From Fibrobacter succinogenes (lineage in GTDB: Bacteria > Fibrobacterota > Fibrobacteria > Fibrobacterales > Fibrobacteraceae), in the NCBI RefSeq assembly GCF_902779965.1, contig NZ_CACZDK010000025.1, positions 1-52,280 on the forward strand: a stretch of 52,280 bases of DNA. The letters are read 5' to 3'. Below the pieces are notes generated by a model. The model was given only the letters and a program-made list of their open reading frames with translations. It was not told the origin of the DNA and did not search any database. The position numbers were made by a program, and so were the translations under genes. Positions 29,503 through 39,063 of this stretch are shown piece by piece; position 1 is the stretch's first letter; each line of letters starts with the position of its first letter.

Positions 29503-31332
29503 ATGAAAAAAATCTCTCTCTCTCTTGCTGTTGTAGCTATCGCGGGATTTGCCTCTATTGCAAATGCAGCTTTAGCCGATGGCGGTGCTAAGTTTGTCGG
29601 TAACATTACTACAAGTGGCCAAATCCGTGACGATATGGGCACTTACTGGAACCAGATTACTCCCGAAAACGGCTGTAAGTGGGGTTCAATCCATTCCCTT
29701 TCTAACGGTAACAGCGGTACAAGCAAGTTCGCTTGGGACAACTACGATAAGTGCGAAGGTGCTTACAAGTGGGCCAAGGAAAAACCGGGCGAACGTCACT
29801 TCAAGTTCCATGCTCTCGTTTGGGGATCTCAGTACCCGAACTTCCTTTGCAAAAAGAAAAATCCGGGCATTACCGTAGAACTCACCAAGAAATACATTAC
29901 CGAATGGTTCGATGCCGTCGCCGCAAAGTTCCCGGATCTCGAATACATTGACGTGGTGAACGAAGCAATTTGGGCCGGCGACAACTACCACTCCGGTTAC
30001 GGTAAACCGGCTGCAGGTGCCGAAGGCCGCAGTACCGATGATACCGAATGCGGTGGTTCCTATATCATTGAAGCTCTCGGTGGTGACCGTGTTGTCAATG
30101 GCAAGCACCAGTATGACTTTATTACAACCGCTTTCAAGATGGCTCGCGAACGCTGGCCGAAGGCTGTGCTTATCTATAACGACTATAACACGCTCTCTTG
30201 GCAGATGAACGAAGGTATCGAACTCATTCAGACCATCGTCAAGAATGGCGCTCCGGTGGATGCTTACGGCCAGCAGGCTCACGACTGCAAGGGCATGAGC
30301 AAGTCCGATTTCGAAAGCAAAATGACGAGAATCCATAACGAAACTGGCCTTCCGCTTTTGGTTTCGGAATACGATATCGGTGAAGCCGATGACAACAAGC
30401 AAAAGAATGACTACGCCAACCAGATCCCGTTCATGTGGGAAACTCCGTGGGTTGCTGGCATTACCATCTGGGGCTACATCAATGGCGCAACATGGGCCGC
30501 TAATACTGGAATTATGGAAAAGGACGGTAGGAAGCGTGCTGCAATGACTTGGCTCGAAGACTATTTTGCCAAAAATCTTAACAAGGGGAAGAACGATGTG
30601 ACCTTCACTCCTGTCGAACCGGAACCGCAAACTCCGTTCAAGGGCAAGGTGCGCGAAATTCCGGGCAAAATCGAAGCCGAAGACTTTGACGTTCCGGGCA
30701 AGGGTGTTAACGAAGACGGTACGACCAACGCTTCTTACAGCGATGATTCCGAAAACCATGGCGATTCCGACTACCGCAAGGATGACGCTTCGGCTGTTGA
30801 CCTTTACAACAAGGCTACAGGCGTTATCGTGGGTTACAACCAGACTGGCGATTGGTTGGAATACACGGTCAATATCGCAGAAGCCGGCGATTACACCATG
30901 ACCGCTTCTGTTGCAGCGGAAAGCGAATCCGCCTCCTTCACGCTCTCCATCGATGGCAAGTCCGTAGCTGAAGTTCCTGTTTCGGGTTCTAGCTGGGATG
31001 ATTACTTCGATGTTACTGCAAACGTGACACTCCCAGCAGGCAAGCATATCTTGCGTATGGATGTGACTGCAGAATACTTTGATGTGGACTACTTCAACTT
31101 TGTCAGCAAGGGCGAAATTGGAATCCGCACGAAGGCTCACATGGAAACGCCGGTGCTTACCGATTACGATGTCTTTGACATGAACGGTGTCCGCCTCGGT
31201 CGCATGAGCGCTTACTCCATGAACGATGCCGTAACGATGCTCAAGAGTTCGAGCGCCATCAAGGTCCAGGGCCTTTACCTGCTTCGTTCTGTGAAAAATG
31301 GCGCTGTCAAGTCTGTCCGTATCGCTCGCTAA
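29503..31332 (+). CDS. Secreted GH10 endo-1,4-beta-xylanase with CBM6 and FPm-1 (first copy)
   Basis: A 609-residue xylanase. Signal peptide about 1-22 (MKKISLSLAVVAIAGFASIANA). The GH10 barrel (about 23-365) has the acid/base Glu154 in IDVVNEAIW and the nucleophile Glu289 in LLVSEYDI, with HALVWGSQYP as the substrate-binding His/Trp block. CBM6 about 385-535, FPm-1 about 545-609. It cuts the xylan backbone. Start 29503 has AAGGA 8 nt upstream and is preferred over 29449, since the upstream codons cover the promoter. Promoter, gene and terminator all resemble the next locus. F. succinogenes S85 has a published cluster of GH10 xylanase genes; this locus fits, but I do not assign a letter name. 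Confidence 0.95.
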   Translation: MKKISLSLAVVAIAGFASIANAALADGGAKFVGNITTSGQIRDDMGTYWNQITPENGCKWGSIHSLSNGNSGTSKFAWDNYDKCEGAYKWAKEKPGERHFKFHALVWGSQYPNFLCKKKNPGITVELTKKYITEWFDAVAAKFPDLEYIDVVNEAIWAGDNYHSGYGKPAAGAEGRSTDDTECGGSYIIEALGGDRVVNGKHQYDFITTAFKMARERWPKAVLIYNDYNTLSWQMNEGIELIQTIVKNGAPVDAYGQQAHDCKGMSKSDFESKMTRIHNETGLPLLVSEYDIGEADDNKQKNDYANQIPFMWETPWVAGITIWGYINGATWAANTGIMEKDGRKRAAMTWLEDYFAKNLNKGKNDVTFTPVEPEPQTPFKGKVREIPGKIEAEDFDVPGKGVNEDGTTNASYSDDSENHGDSDYRKDDASAVDLYNKATGVIVGYNQTGDWLEYTVNIAEAGDYTMTASVAAESESASFTLSIDGKSVAEVPVSGSSWDDYFDVTANVTLPAGKHILRMDVTAEYFDVDYFNFVSKGEIGIRTKAHMETPVLTDYDVFDMNGVRLGRMSAYSMNDAVTMLKSSSAIKVQGLYLLRSVKNGAVKSVRIAR

Positions 31333-31379
31333 GATTTCCTAATCCAGACTCCCGAAAGGGAGCCTTAAATACCACACAG

Positions 31380-31412
31380 GCCTTCGAGTTCACCCTCGAA
31401 GGCTCTTTTTTT
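31380..31412 (+). terminator. Rho-independent terminator of first GH10 gene
   Basis: GCCTTCGAG/CTCGAAGGC (31380-31388 with 31395-31403), then TCTTTTTTT. Near-identical to the terminator at 33509. Confidence 0.9.
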
Positions 31413-31415
31413 ACC

Positions 31416-31445
31416 CTGTGGGGCCCCGCCCGCAAGACGTGCTTT
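31416..31445 (+). repeat. GC-rich intergenic repeat, copy D (short fragment)
   Basis: CTGTGGGGCCCCGCCCGCAA followed by GACGTGCTTT: the palindromic core of the repeat family only, directly after the GH10 terminator. Confidence 0.6.
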
Positions 31446-31501
31446 AAAAAAATGGGATTTTTAAAGGTTTTTACCTCAAAAAGCGTTTTGTAAAAATTCC
31501 A

Positions 31502-31519
31502 TTATGGACATTTTGTCAA
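31502..31519 (-). promoter_or_regulatory. TTGA-N7-TCCA box upstream of second GH10 gene (reverse orientation)
   Basis: Minus strand TTGACAAAATGTCCATAA, 17 of 18 identical to the CE6 box at 4691. It extends into TCCATTATGGA (31498-31508) and is 93 nt before ATG 31613. Confidence 0.65.
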
Positions 31520-31568
31520 TGATAAATTTTTTCGTTTTGCGAGAATTTTTCAAATACAAGGATATGTT

Positions 31569-31574
31569 TATAAT
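31569..31574 (+). promoter_or_regulatory. Candidate -10 box of second GH10 gene
   Basis: TATAAT within a stretch conserved between the two GH10 loci (ATATGTTTA-NN-ATGGTT-N-TATGGGGTTT). The counterpart upstream of the first copy is TAGGAT (29454-29459). Both lie exactly 71 nt after the start of the TCCATNATGGA repeat. No clear -35 is present, which would suit an activator-dependent promoter. Confidence 0.45.
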
Positions 31575-31612
31575 GGTTGTATGGGGTTTCTTACTTATAT
31601 GAGGATGTGGAT

Positions 31613-33460
31613 ATGAAATCAAAATTCATGAAAGGTATAATGACCGCTGCCCTTTTGGGTGGTGCAGTAAGCGCTTTTGCTGGCCCCGGTTTGGCTGATG
31701 GCGCTGCAAAGTTTGTTGGTAACATCACTACTCGCGGAGCGGTCCGTAGTGACTTTACGCAACTGTGGAACCAGATTACAGCAGAAAACGAATGTAAGTG
31801 GGCTTCTATCGAAGGCTCCCGCGGTAACTACAACTGGCGTGGTTGCGATGCTGCCTATAACTGGGCAAAGCAGAACGGAGGCCACTTCAAGTTCCACGCT
31901 CTCGTGTGGGGTTCCCAGTATCCTAACTGGTTGAATGGCCTTAGCGCAGCTGATACCAAGACTGCTATCACGAACTGGATGGATGCAGTTGCAAAGCACT
32001 ATCCGGATCTCGAAATGATCGACGTGGTGAACGAAGCTATCAAGTCTGGTGGCAAGTACCACTCCAACTATGGCTCTCAGGGCAACAACAACATCATCGC
32101 TGCTCTCGGTGGTGACAATGGCAACTATGAATTTGTCGCCGAAGCGTTCAGAATGGCTCGCAAACGTTGGCCGAACGCAATCCTTATCTATAACGACTAT
32201 AACACCGTCCAATGGCAGAAGAATGAAGGTATCGACCTCATTCAGAAACTGAAAAAGGCCGGTGCTCCGGTGGATGCCTACGGCTTGCAGGCTCACGACA
32301 TGCAGGTTTCTGGCGGTCAGGCTGGTGGCCAGGGCGGTGGCGGTTCCTGCTTGAACATCAATACGCTCAAGAGCGCTATTGAAGAAATTTGGAACAAGAC
32401 TCAGATTCCGCTGTTCATCTCTGAATACGATATCGCTAGTAACGACGATAACGACCAGAAGAACTGCTACTCTCAGCAGATTTCCTACTTCATGGAAAAT
32501 GAACATATCGCAGGTATCACCATTTGGGGTTACCTCTATGGTGCCACCTGGACCTCCGGCGGTAACTCCGGTATTATCAGGGAAAGTAACGGTAAGGTTA
32601 CGGACCGCCCGGCAATGACTTGGCTCAAGGATTACCTCTCCAAGAACAAGGGTGTAAATACTACCGGTCTTGCAACTGGCGTTGTTACCCCAGTTGAACC
32701 TGAACCGCAGCTCCCCTTCAAGGGCGAAGCGCTCGCTGTTCCGGGCAAGATTGAAGTTGAAGACTTCGACATTCCGGGCAAGGGCAAGAACGAAGACGGT
32801 ACGAGCAATGAATCCTATGGCGATGATACCGAAAACCATGGCGATTCCGATTACCGCAAGGATACCGGTGCAGACCTTTACAAGAAGGCAACTGGCGTCG
32901 CTCTCGGCTATAACACGACTGGCGACTGGTACGAATACACCATCAATGTCGCTGAAGCTGGCGATTACACTGCAATTGCGTCCGTCGCTTCTGATGGTAC
33001 GGGGGGATTCACGCTCTCCATCGATGGCAAGTCTCTTGCTGAATTCGAAGTCACTGGATCTAGCTTCGATGAATTCTCTGATGTGAAGAAGAAGGTTTCG
33101 CTCACCGCAGGCAAGCATGTGCTCCGCCTCGATGTGACTAAGCAATATTTCGACATCGACTACATCAACTTCGTCAAGGGCGATGGTGAAGACCCAGGTC
33201 AGGGTGGTGATAATCCTGGTCAGGGCGGCGACGATCCTGGTGTCGGTATCCGCGTGGCTCCGGTTCACTACGAAGTTCCGACGCTTGGTGCTTACGATGT
33301 CTTTGACATGAACGGTGTCCGCCTCGGTCGCATGAGTGCTTACACTATGGACGAAGCTGTGTCCATACTCAAGAACACCAGTGATATTAAGATCCAGGGT
33401 ATCTACATGCTCCGCTCCGTCAAGAACGGCATGGTGAAGACTGTTCGCGTGACTCGCTAA
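31613..33460 (+). CDS. Secreted GH10 endo-1,4-beta-xylanase with CBM6, Gly/Asp/Pro linker and FPm-1 (second copy)
   Basis: A 615-residue paralogue of the preceding xylanase. Signal peptide about 1-23. The GH10 barrel (about 25-355) has acid/base Glu141 in IDVVNEAIK and nucleophile Glu271 in FISEYDIAS. A glycine-rich loop (SGGQAGGQGGGGS, about residues 232-244) before the nucleophile strand is absent from the first copy. CBM6 about 375-522; then a short linker of repeats like DPGQGGD (about 525-545) that other island enzymes lack; FPm-1 about 550-615. Start 31613 (GAGGATG upstream) is preferred over 31577. Confidence 0.95.
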   Translation: MKSKFMKGIMTAALLGGAVSAFAGPGLADGAAKFVGNITTRGAVRSDFTQLWNQITAENECKWASIEGSRGNYNWRGCDAAYNWAKQNGGHFKFHALVWGSQYPNWLNGLSAADTKTAITNWMDAVAKHYPDLEMIDVVNEAIKSGGKYHSNYGSQGNNNIIAALGGDNGNYEFVAEAFRMARKRWPNAILIYNDYNTVQWQKNEGIDLIQKLKKAGAPVDAYGLQAHDMQVSGGQAGGQGGGGSCLNINTLKSAIEEIWNKTQIPLFISEYDIASNDDNDQKNCYSQQISYFMENEHIAGITIWGYLYGATWTSGGNSGIIRESNGKVTDRPAMTWLKDYLSKNKGVNTTGLATGVVTPVEPEPQLPFKGEALAVPGKIEVEDFDIPGKGKNEDGTSNESYGDDTENHGDSDYRKDTGADLYKKATGVALGYNTTGDWYEYTINVAEAGDYTAIASVASDGTGGFTLSIDGKSLAEFEVTGSSFDEFSDVKKKVSLTAGKHVLRLDVTKQYFDIDYINFVKGDGEDPGQGGDNPGQGGDDPGVGIRVAPVHYEVPTLGAYDVFDMNGVRLGRMSAYTMDEAVSILKNTSDIKIQGIYMLRSVKNGMVKTVRVTR

Positions 33461-33508
33461 AAAGTTCCTAATCCATACTCCTCAAAAGGGAGCCTTAAAT
33501 ACCCAAAG

Positions 33509-33541
33509 GCCTTCGAGTTAACCCTCGAAGGTTCTTTTTTT
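33509..33541 (+). terminator. Rho-independent terminator of second GH10 gene
   Basis: GCCTTCGAG/CTCGAAGGT (33509-33517 with 33524-33532), then TCTTTTTTT. The preceding AGGGAGCCTTAAATACC is also shared with the first GH10 locus. It ends the hemicellulase island. Confidence 0.9.
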
Positions 33542-33693
33542 TGCGGCCACACCAGCTTCCTTTGGCCTCCTGCATCTGTTCTGGAATGGGGTAAGTGCAT
33601 GAAATTATTCAAAATAATTGACAATTTATTACTCGATTTTATCGGAGCGCGCAAAAATGATGTATTTTATTTAACTACCGAGTGGGAGCCGAA

Positions 33694-36600
33694 ATGAGTG
33701 ATGGTAATAATCAAGCCGCTTACGCCGAACTGTTTGCTGATATATTCTATGAACAGTTTATTTCCGCATATTATGTCAATCTTGTTGATTTGACATATGT
33801 TGTTTACTATCGTAAAAAAGGCCTCGAAAAAAAGTACGGCAATGGCGAAAATGCCGCAAAAGCCATTAAAAAGTTTATTTCCGAAGATGTCCGCCCCGAA
33901 GATCGTGAACAGCTGAAAGATCTTTCATCGCCGGAGTATGTCCGTGAACGCCTCAAAAGAGAAAGTAGTTTTTCGTTTGTCGTGCGCGAAATGGTAACAG
34001 GCAAGGAACGTTACTGCAAACTTCAGGTGACTCGCGGTCGCGACGAAGACCACATGGCCATCTGTTTTTTGAACGTGGATGATGAAGTCCGTAAACGTCA
34101 AAAAATTGAAGAAAACAACCGCATTATCCAGGCCATTTCGTCTGAATACAAAGCTCTTTTTCGCATTAATCTTGATACGGATAAATTTATTTCCTTTATA
34201 AAAAAGGAAGCAAGAACCGGTTTCCAAAAGACAATTCGCGATAACAGCTCGTATTCCGAAACTTTTAAAAAGTACGCTAAAGAAGTTGTATGCGATAAAG
34301 ACCGCGAAAAGGTCTTGGCTGGCGGGACAGTACAAAATATCCGTGAAAAGCTCTTGAATTTTGGCCATTTTGAAATTGAATACCAAAATAAAGAGGGCCG
34401 CTACCACGAGATGAAGTTCGTTCGGATTTCCGACGAAAATTCATCGGTTGTTGTGCTTGGTGTTGCAGACCGTGACGAAAAAATGCGCACGGATTTGATG
34501 AATCGCGAATTTTCCGAAATTGCGAATGCGCTAAGTGTCGAGTACGAAATCATCTATTACATAAATCTGAAAGACGAATCGTACGATATGTTCAGTCAGG
34601 AAGGCAGCTATATCAAGCTTAAGCTTTTAACGACTGGGCAAAATTTTTTCCAGGAATGTGCCAGGGATATCAAGAAAATTGTGTATCCGCAGGATATGGA
34701 AAAAATGCATTCGACGCTGAAACGTGAAAATTTGCTATCGAAGCTTGCGGACAGCAGATTCTTTTCCATGGAATACAGGCTAATGGTCAATGGCGAACCT
34801 CAATATTATCGCCTCAAGGCTCTTTTGTCTAACTCCGTGGATAATTATGTCATTATTGCTGTCTCCAATATCCATAAAGAGGTTATTGCAAGGCAAGAGC
34901 GCGAACGCAATATGGAACGCAACTTCGATATCATTAACGTCCTTGCAACGGAATATTCATCAGTCTATTACATTGACCTCGAAACGGATAGCCTTACCCC
35001 TTACACGATGAATGCAAATACGGAATCGAAATTCGGAAAGATTTTTTCGAGCGGTATCCATTATTCCGATGCATTCAAGATGTATGTTGATAGCTTTGTC
35101 TACGAGCTCGACAAGAAAATGGTGCTTGATGCCGGTTCTATCAAAAAAATCAAGGCTCAACTTGATGCGCAAAAGTCTTTCATTACACAGTACCGCAGTT
35201 ATGAAAGCGGTGTTGCACGTTTTTGCGAAATGAAATTCGTGAAAGTCGGGCCTGAAAATGAAAAACCGCGTGCCGTTGTGCTCGGGTTTGCCGACAAGGA
35301 TGCCGAAATCCTGAACCGTTATGTCGATAGTAAACTTTACGAAGACTATTTTGGTGTTTATTTCGTAAATCTTGAAGATGATACCATCCGCGGCGTCCGC
35401 GAGTCGCCTATTTATGAAAAGGGAAGCACCAACGGCGGCTACACCAAATACAGCAGTGCCGTTCTTGAATTTAGCAAGGCCGTTCTTCCGGAGTTTCGTG
35501 AAACCTGGGAAAACATGTCGAGTGTCGAATTCATGCGTTCATATTTGGCCGATGATGACAAACGCGAATACAATTATAGGGCGCTTAAAGGAGAATGGCG
35601 TCGTGCAACGATTGTTGTCGTTGAACGTAAAAACGGCATTCCGATGAGCTTTATTTTGGCATTCATGTTCATCGACAATGTGACTGCGCAGAAGATGGAA
35701 TTGGATGCTAAAATTGCAGAACAGAAAATCGCGCTAGAAGAGCAACAAGGACTTTTGGAAAAGGCTTTGGTGCAGGCCGAGTCTGCGAATAAGGCAAAGA
35801 CGATGTTCCTTTCGAACATGTCGCATGATATTCGCACGCCGATGAATGCTATTATCGGTTTTACCAATTTGGCTTTGAACAACTTGGATGACCCTTCTGC
35901 GGTCAAGAGCTATTTGGATAAAACGGTTGTTTCCAGTACGCATTTGCTTTCGCTCATTAACGATATTCTCGATATGAGCCGTATTGAGTCGGGCAAGATT
36001 CGCCTTGAAGAAGTGAATTGTAACTTGTCCGAAATTATGCATGACTTGAATACAATTGTTTTGGGGCAAGCCAATGCAAAGCAGCAAAACCTTTACATGG
36101 ATTGCTTTGATATCGAAAACGAAAATGTTGTTTGCGATAAATTGCGATTGCACCAGATGTTGATCAACTTGCTCTCGAATGCGGTCAAGTTTACGCCTGT
36201 GGGTGGAAATATCCATGTGATTGTGCGAGAAACAAGTAAAGACGAAACTACGGGAATGTTCGAGTTCCATGTCAAGGATGATGGAATTGGTATGAGTCCC
36301 GAATTCTTGAAAGTTCTGTACGAACCGTTTGAACGCGAACGTACTTCGACGCTCTCCAAGACGCAGGGCACTGGGCTTGGCATGTCCATCACGAAAAAAA
36401 TTGTCGATATGATGGGCGGTACGATTGAAGTCGAAAGTGCTCCCGGCAAGGGAACAGAATTTATAGTTCGTCTCAAGTTGAAGATTCAGAATTCGACGGT
36501 GGATTCTTCAAATCTTGTGGCTTTGCAAAATGCGCGTGCCCTTGTCGTTGAAAGCGATTACAATGCATGCTCCAGTGCGACAAGCTTGCTTCGCCGTTTG

Positions 36601-37326
36601 GGAATGAGGGCTGAATGGACCATGTATGGTAACGAGGCGGTTCTGCGCGTGAAAGAAGCGATAGAAAGGCATGAAAGCTATGGCGTTATTGTCGTTGATG
36701 ATTTCATGATCGATTTGGATAGTGTCGAGGTGGTGCGCCAAATTCGTTCGATTCCGAATAACGATAATCCGATTATTCTCATGACGGCTTATGATTGGAC
36801 GAACATTGAAAAAAACGCTCGTGAAGCCGGCGTGACCGATTTTATTAGTAAGCCCTTGTTCCTTTCTGAAATGCATGGAGTCTTGGGGCGTGCCATTGGT
36901 GTGCTGAAAGACGATGTAAAGACAGAAAACGAAAAGGAGGATGATTTCTCCGGAAAGAAAATACTCCTTGTCGAAGATAACGAACTGAATCGTGAAATTG
37001 CAGAGAATGTCCTAGAAGAAATGGGCTTTGTTGTGGATTATGCCGAAGACGGAAGCGTGGCTCTACAAAAGCTCTGTGCCGAAAAGCCTGGCTGCTATGA
37101 CATGATTTTGATGGATGTGCAAATGCCAATTATGGATGGCCTTGAAACATCTCGCCGCATTAGGGATTTGCGCGATGAATATTTCCGGAATGTCCCGATT
37201 ATTGCAATGACGGCCAATGCGTTTGAAGAAGACCGTAAAGCAGCACTCGATGCCGGCATGAACGAACATGTCGCGAAACCGATTGATATCGGTAAGTTCA
37301 GAAAAGTTCTAAAGAAATTTATTTAA
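33694..37326 (+). CDS. Hybrid sensor histidine kinase with five PAS-like repeats and two receiver domains
   Basis: A 1210-residue soluble kinase with no signal peptide or membrane helix. Five PAS-like repeats follow each other with a period of about 130-135 residues; their hallmark strand (YYVNLVD, LFRINLDTD, IYYINLKDE, VYYIDLETD, VYFVNLEDD) starts near residues 24, 154, 286, 421 and 553. HisKA contains His711 in NMSHDIRTPMNAIIGF; the HATPase has the N box NLLSNAVKF (about 825) and GTGLGMSITKKIV. A first receiver (about 947-1062) is degenerate at the acidic pair (VVESDYN); the second (about 1089-1209) is intact with phosphoacceptor Asp1141 in LMDVQMPIMDG. Start 33694 has GGGAG 5 nt upstream. 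It converges on, and overlaps by 8 bp, the HD-GYP gene, a likely partner. The ligand is unknown. Confidence 0.9.
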   Translation: MSDGNNQAAYAELFADIFYEQFISAYYVNLVDLTYVVYYRKKGLEKKYGNGENAAKAIKKFISEDVRPEDREQLKDLSSPEYVRERLKRESSFSFVVREMVTGKERYCKLQVTRGRDEDHMAICFLNVDDEVRKRQKIEENNRIIQAISSEYKALFRINLDTDKFISFIKKEARTGFQKTIRDNSSYSETFKKYAKEVVCDKDREKVLAGGTVQNIREKLLNFGHFEIEYQNKEGRYHEMKFVRISDENSSVVVLGVADRDEKMRTDLMNREFSEIANALSVEYEIIYYINLKDESYDMFSQEGSYIKLKLLTTGQNFFQECARDIKKIVYPQDMEKMHSTLKRENLLSKLADSRFFSMEYRLMVNGEPQYYRLKALLSNSVDNYVIIAVSNIHKEVIARQERERNMERNFDIINVLATEYSSVYYIDLETDSLTPYTMNANTESKFGKIFSSGIHYSDAFKMYVDSFVYELDKKMVLDAGSIKKIKAQLDAQKSFITQYRSYESGVARFCEMKFVKVGPENEKPRAVVLGFADKDAEILNRYVDSKLYEDYFGVYFVNLEDDTIRGVRESPIYEKGSTNGGYTKYSSAVLEFSKAVLPEFRETWENMSSVEFMRSYLADDDKREYNYRALKGEWRRATIVVVERKNGIPMSFILAFMFIDNVTAQKMELDAKIAEQKIALEEQQGLLEKALVQAESANKAKTMFLSNMSHDIRTPMNAIIGFTNLALNNLDDPSAVKSYLDKTVVSSTHLLSLINDILDMSRIESGKIRLEEVNCNLSEIMHDLNTIVLGQANAKQQNLYMDCFDIENENVVCDKLRLHQMLINLLSNAVKFTPVGGNIHVIVRETSKDETTGMFEFHVKDDGIGMSPEFLKVLYEPFERERTSTLSKTQGTGLGMSITKKIVDMMGGTIEVESAPGKGTEFIVRLKLKIQNSTVDSSNLVALQNARALVVESDYNACSSATSLLRRLGMRAEWTMYGNEAVLRVKEAIERHESYGVIVVDDFMIDLDSVEVVRQIRSIPNNDNPIILMTAYDWTNIEKNAREAGVTDFISKPLFLSEMHGVLGRAIGVLKDDVKTENEKEDDFSGKKILLVEDNELNREIAENVLEEMGFVVDYAEDGSVALQKLCAEKPGCYDMILMDVQMPIMDGLETSRRIRDLRDEYFRNVPIIAMTANAFEEDRKAALDAGMNEHVAKPIDIGKFRKVLKKFI

Positions 37327-38842
37327 GAAATTCCACGCAACCATAAACAGAAATAAGTTCTGGATTCTCTGGGTCGCGCCTATTCCAATTCTGTTGCACC
37401 TTGATTTTGCAGGGCCTCTTTTCACCCTTAATTCTCATATCGCTGTTGAAAATAAAGGCGTCGTTGTTGAGCTGCGGGTCATGCAATAGCTTGGCAAATT
37501 CATCCCAGTTGTCTCGTCCAAAAATATTCCAGAATTCGGGATTGTTCTCGGGTTCGACCATCGTTTTCGGGAAACTCAAATCCTTAGATTTTTTTGCACT
37601 GAGCTTGAGCATCGAGGGCTCGTAGGTGTACTCGAAAGTAACCCCGTTATGCAAAGATGCAAAGAACTTGCTTTTCTTGTGCTCGTTAATGTATTGCTCG
37701 TAAACGATATTGTCTGAATTGTCATCTTCGGTACTTTCGAAAATGGACCTTGCTATTTTTGCGAATTCAGCTTCGCTTAAATGGCTCATGCTGTTGTCGT
37801 TGATTTCTTGAGGTAGTCGGTCGGCAACATCGCCGAGGCATTCCAAAAGCAATGGATTGAACACTCCGCATTCGTTGTTGCGTATCATTTCGAGAGCTTT
37901 CTCGTGGGAGAATGCCTTCTTGTAGCAGCGTTCGCTAGTCAGTGCGTCGTAAACATCAGCGACAGAGACAACTTGCGCACTGATGGGAATTTCGTTTCCC
38001 TTGAGTCCGTCGGGGTAACCACGGCCATCCCAGCGTTCATGATGCCAGCGGCAAATATCGTAAGCATGCTTCATCAAAGGTTCTTTCTTGAAGAACTGGA
38101 TGGCGTCAAGCATTTGGGCGCCATTCATGGAATGTTGCATCATGATTGCAAATTCTTCTTTTGTGAGTTTGCCGGGCTTGTTTAAAATTTCATCGGGAAT
38201 CGTAATTTTGCCGATATCGTGCATCGAAGAGGCTGTAGCGATGGTGCTGATATCTTCTTCGGAAAGATTGTATTCTTTAGTGCGGTTGTTCAATGCGCGT
38301 AACAGAATGTCCGTAATCTTTTTGATATGCAAAACATGTTGGCCGCTTTCACCGTTACGGAATTCGACGATGTGACTCAAGATGGAAATGAGCATGTCGC
38401 TGTTTCGCGTTCTTTCGTAAATCTTGTCTGTTACGAGTTCCGAAAGGCGCATCTGTTTCACGTACAGCCCGATAGTATTGCGCACGCGGTTTTGAACAAC
38501 CATCTGGTCGAACGGACGGTAGATAAAATCGGTAACGCCAAGTTCAAAAGCTTTTTCTACATGTGGACTTGATGTTTCTGCAGAAATCATCACGACCGGA
38601 GTGCCTTTGATCCATTCCTTTTCGTTCATGATTTCAAGAACTTCGAGTCCGTCTTTTCCTGGCATAACCATGTCTAACAAGACGAGCGTAATTTCCTTTG
38701 CCATCTTTTCGAGAATCTCGATGGCTTCGTCGCCGTCTTTTGCTTCGATGATATCATATTCGTCTGAAAGCAGGTCGGAAAGCACGACTCTGTTCATCGC
38801 GTCATCATCGACGATTAATATTTTAGCCCTCTCATTATTCAT
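37319..38842 (-). CDS. Response regulator with HD-GYP phosphodiesterase and C-terminal PAS-like domain (first copy)
   Basis: A 507-residue protein. The receiver (about 5-125) has acidic residues VDDD and phosphoacceptor Asp57 in LVLLDMVMPGKDG. The HD-GYP domain (about 150-345) has His208-Asp209 in MHDIGKI, HHERWDGRGYP (Gly275-Tyr276-Pro277) and DVYDALTSERCYKKAF, so it should hydrolyse cyclic di-GMP. Residues about 385-507 form an alpha/beta segment (FEYTYEPSMLKLSAKKSKDL...) that looks PAS-like; a C-terminal PAS after HD-GYP is an unusual order. ATG 38842 lacks a clear Shine-Dalgarno. The stop overlaps the convergent kinase gene by 8 bp. Paralogue of the protein at 43271-44812. Confidence 0.88.
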   Translation of the reverse strand: MNNERAKILIVDDDAMNRVVLSDLLSDEYDIIEAKDGDEAIEILEKMAKEITLVLLDMVMPGKDGLEVLEIMNEKEWIKGTPVVMISAETSSPHVEKAFELGVTDFIYRPFDQMVVQNRVRNTIGLYVKQMRLSELVTDKIYERTRNSDMLISILSHIVEFRNGESGQHVLHIKKITDILLRALNNRTKEYNLSEEDISTIATASSMHDIGKITIPDEILNKPGKLTKEEFAIMMQHSMNGAQMLDAIQFFKKEPLMKHAYDICRWHHERWDGRGYPDGLKGNEIPISAQVVSVADVYDALTSERCYKKAFSHEKALEMIRNNECGVFNPLLLECLGDVADRLPQEINDNSMSHLSEAEFAKIARSIFESTEDDNSDNIVYEQYINEHKKSKFFASLHNGVTFEYTYEPSMLKLSAKKSKDLSFPKTMVEPENNPEFWNIFGRDNWDEFAKLLHDPQLNNDAFIFNSDMRIKGEKRPCKIKVQQNWNRRDPENPELISVYGCVEFLK

Positions 38843-39063
38843 TGTCTTAATTCGTGTTGTGCGTTTGGAAAATCATAACGCTGTGTTACATTAATTTAAG
38901 AAAAAACGGCCCAAAGTGGTAACTGTAATACTATGAATTTATTGATATAGGCTTTTTTTTCGTTTTTTCCGCACTCTTATATTCCGGTTTAGAGTCGTTT
39001 GACTTCGGTTGACATTCTCCCGAACGTGAAATTCTCCTTGTTTTTCTACATTTTCTTTTTGAA

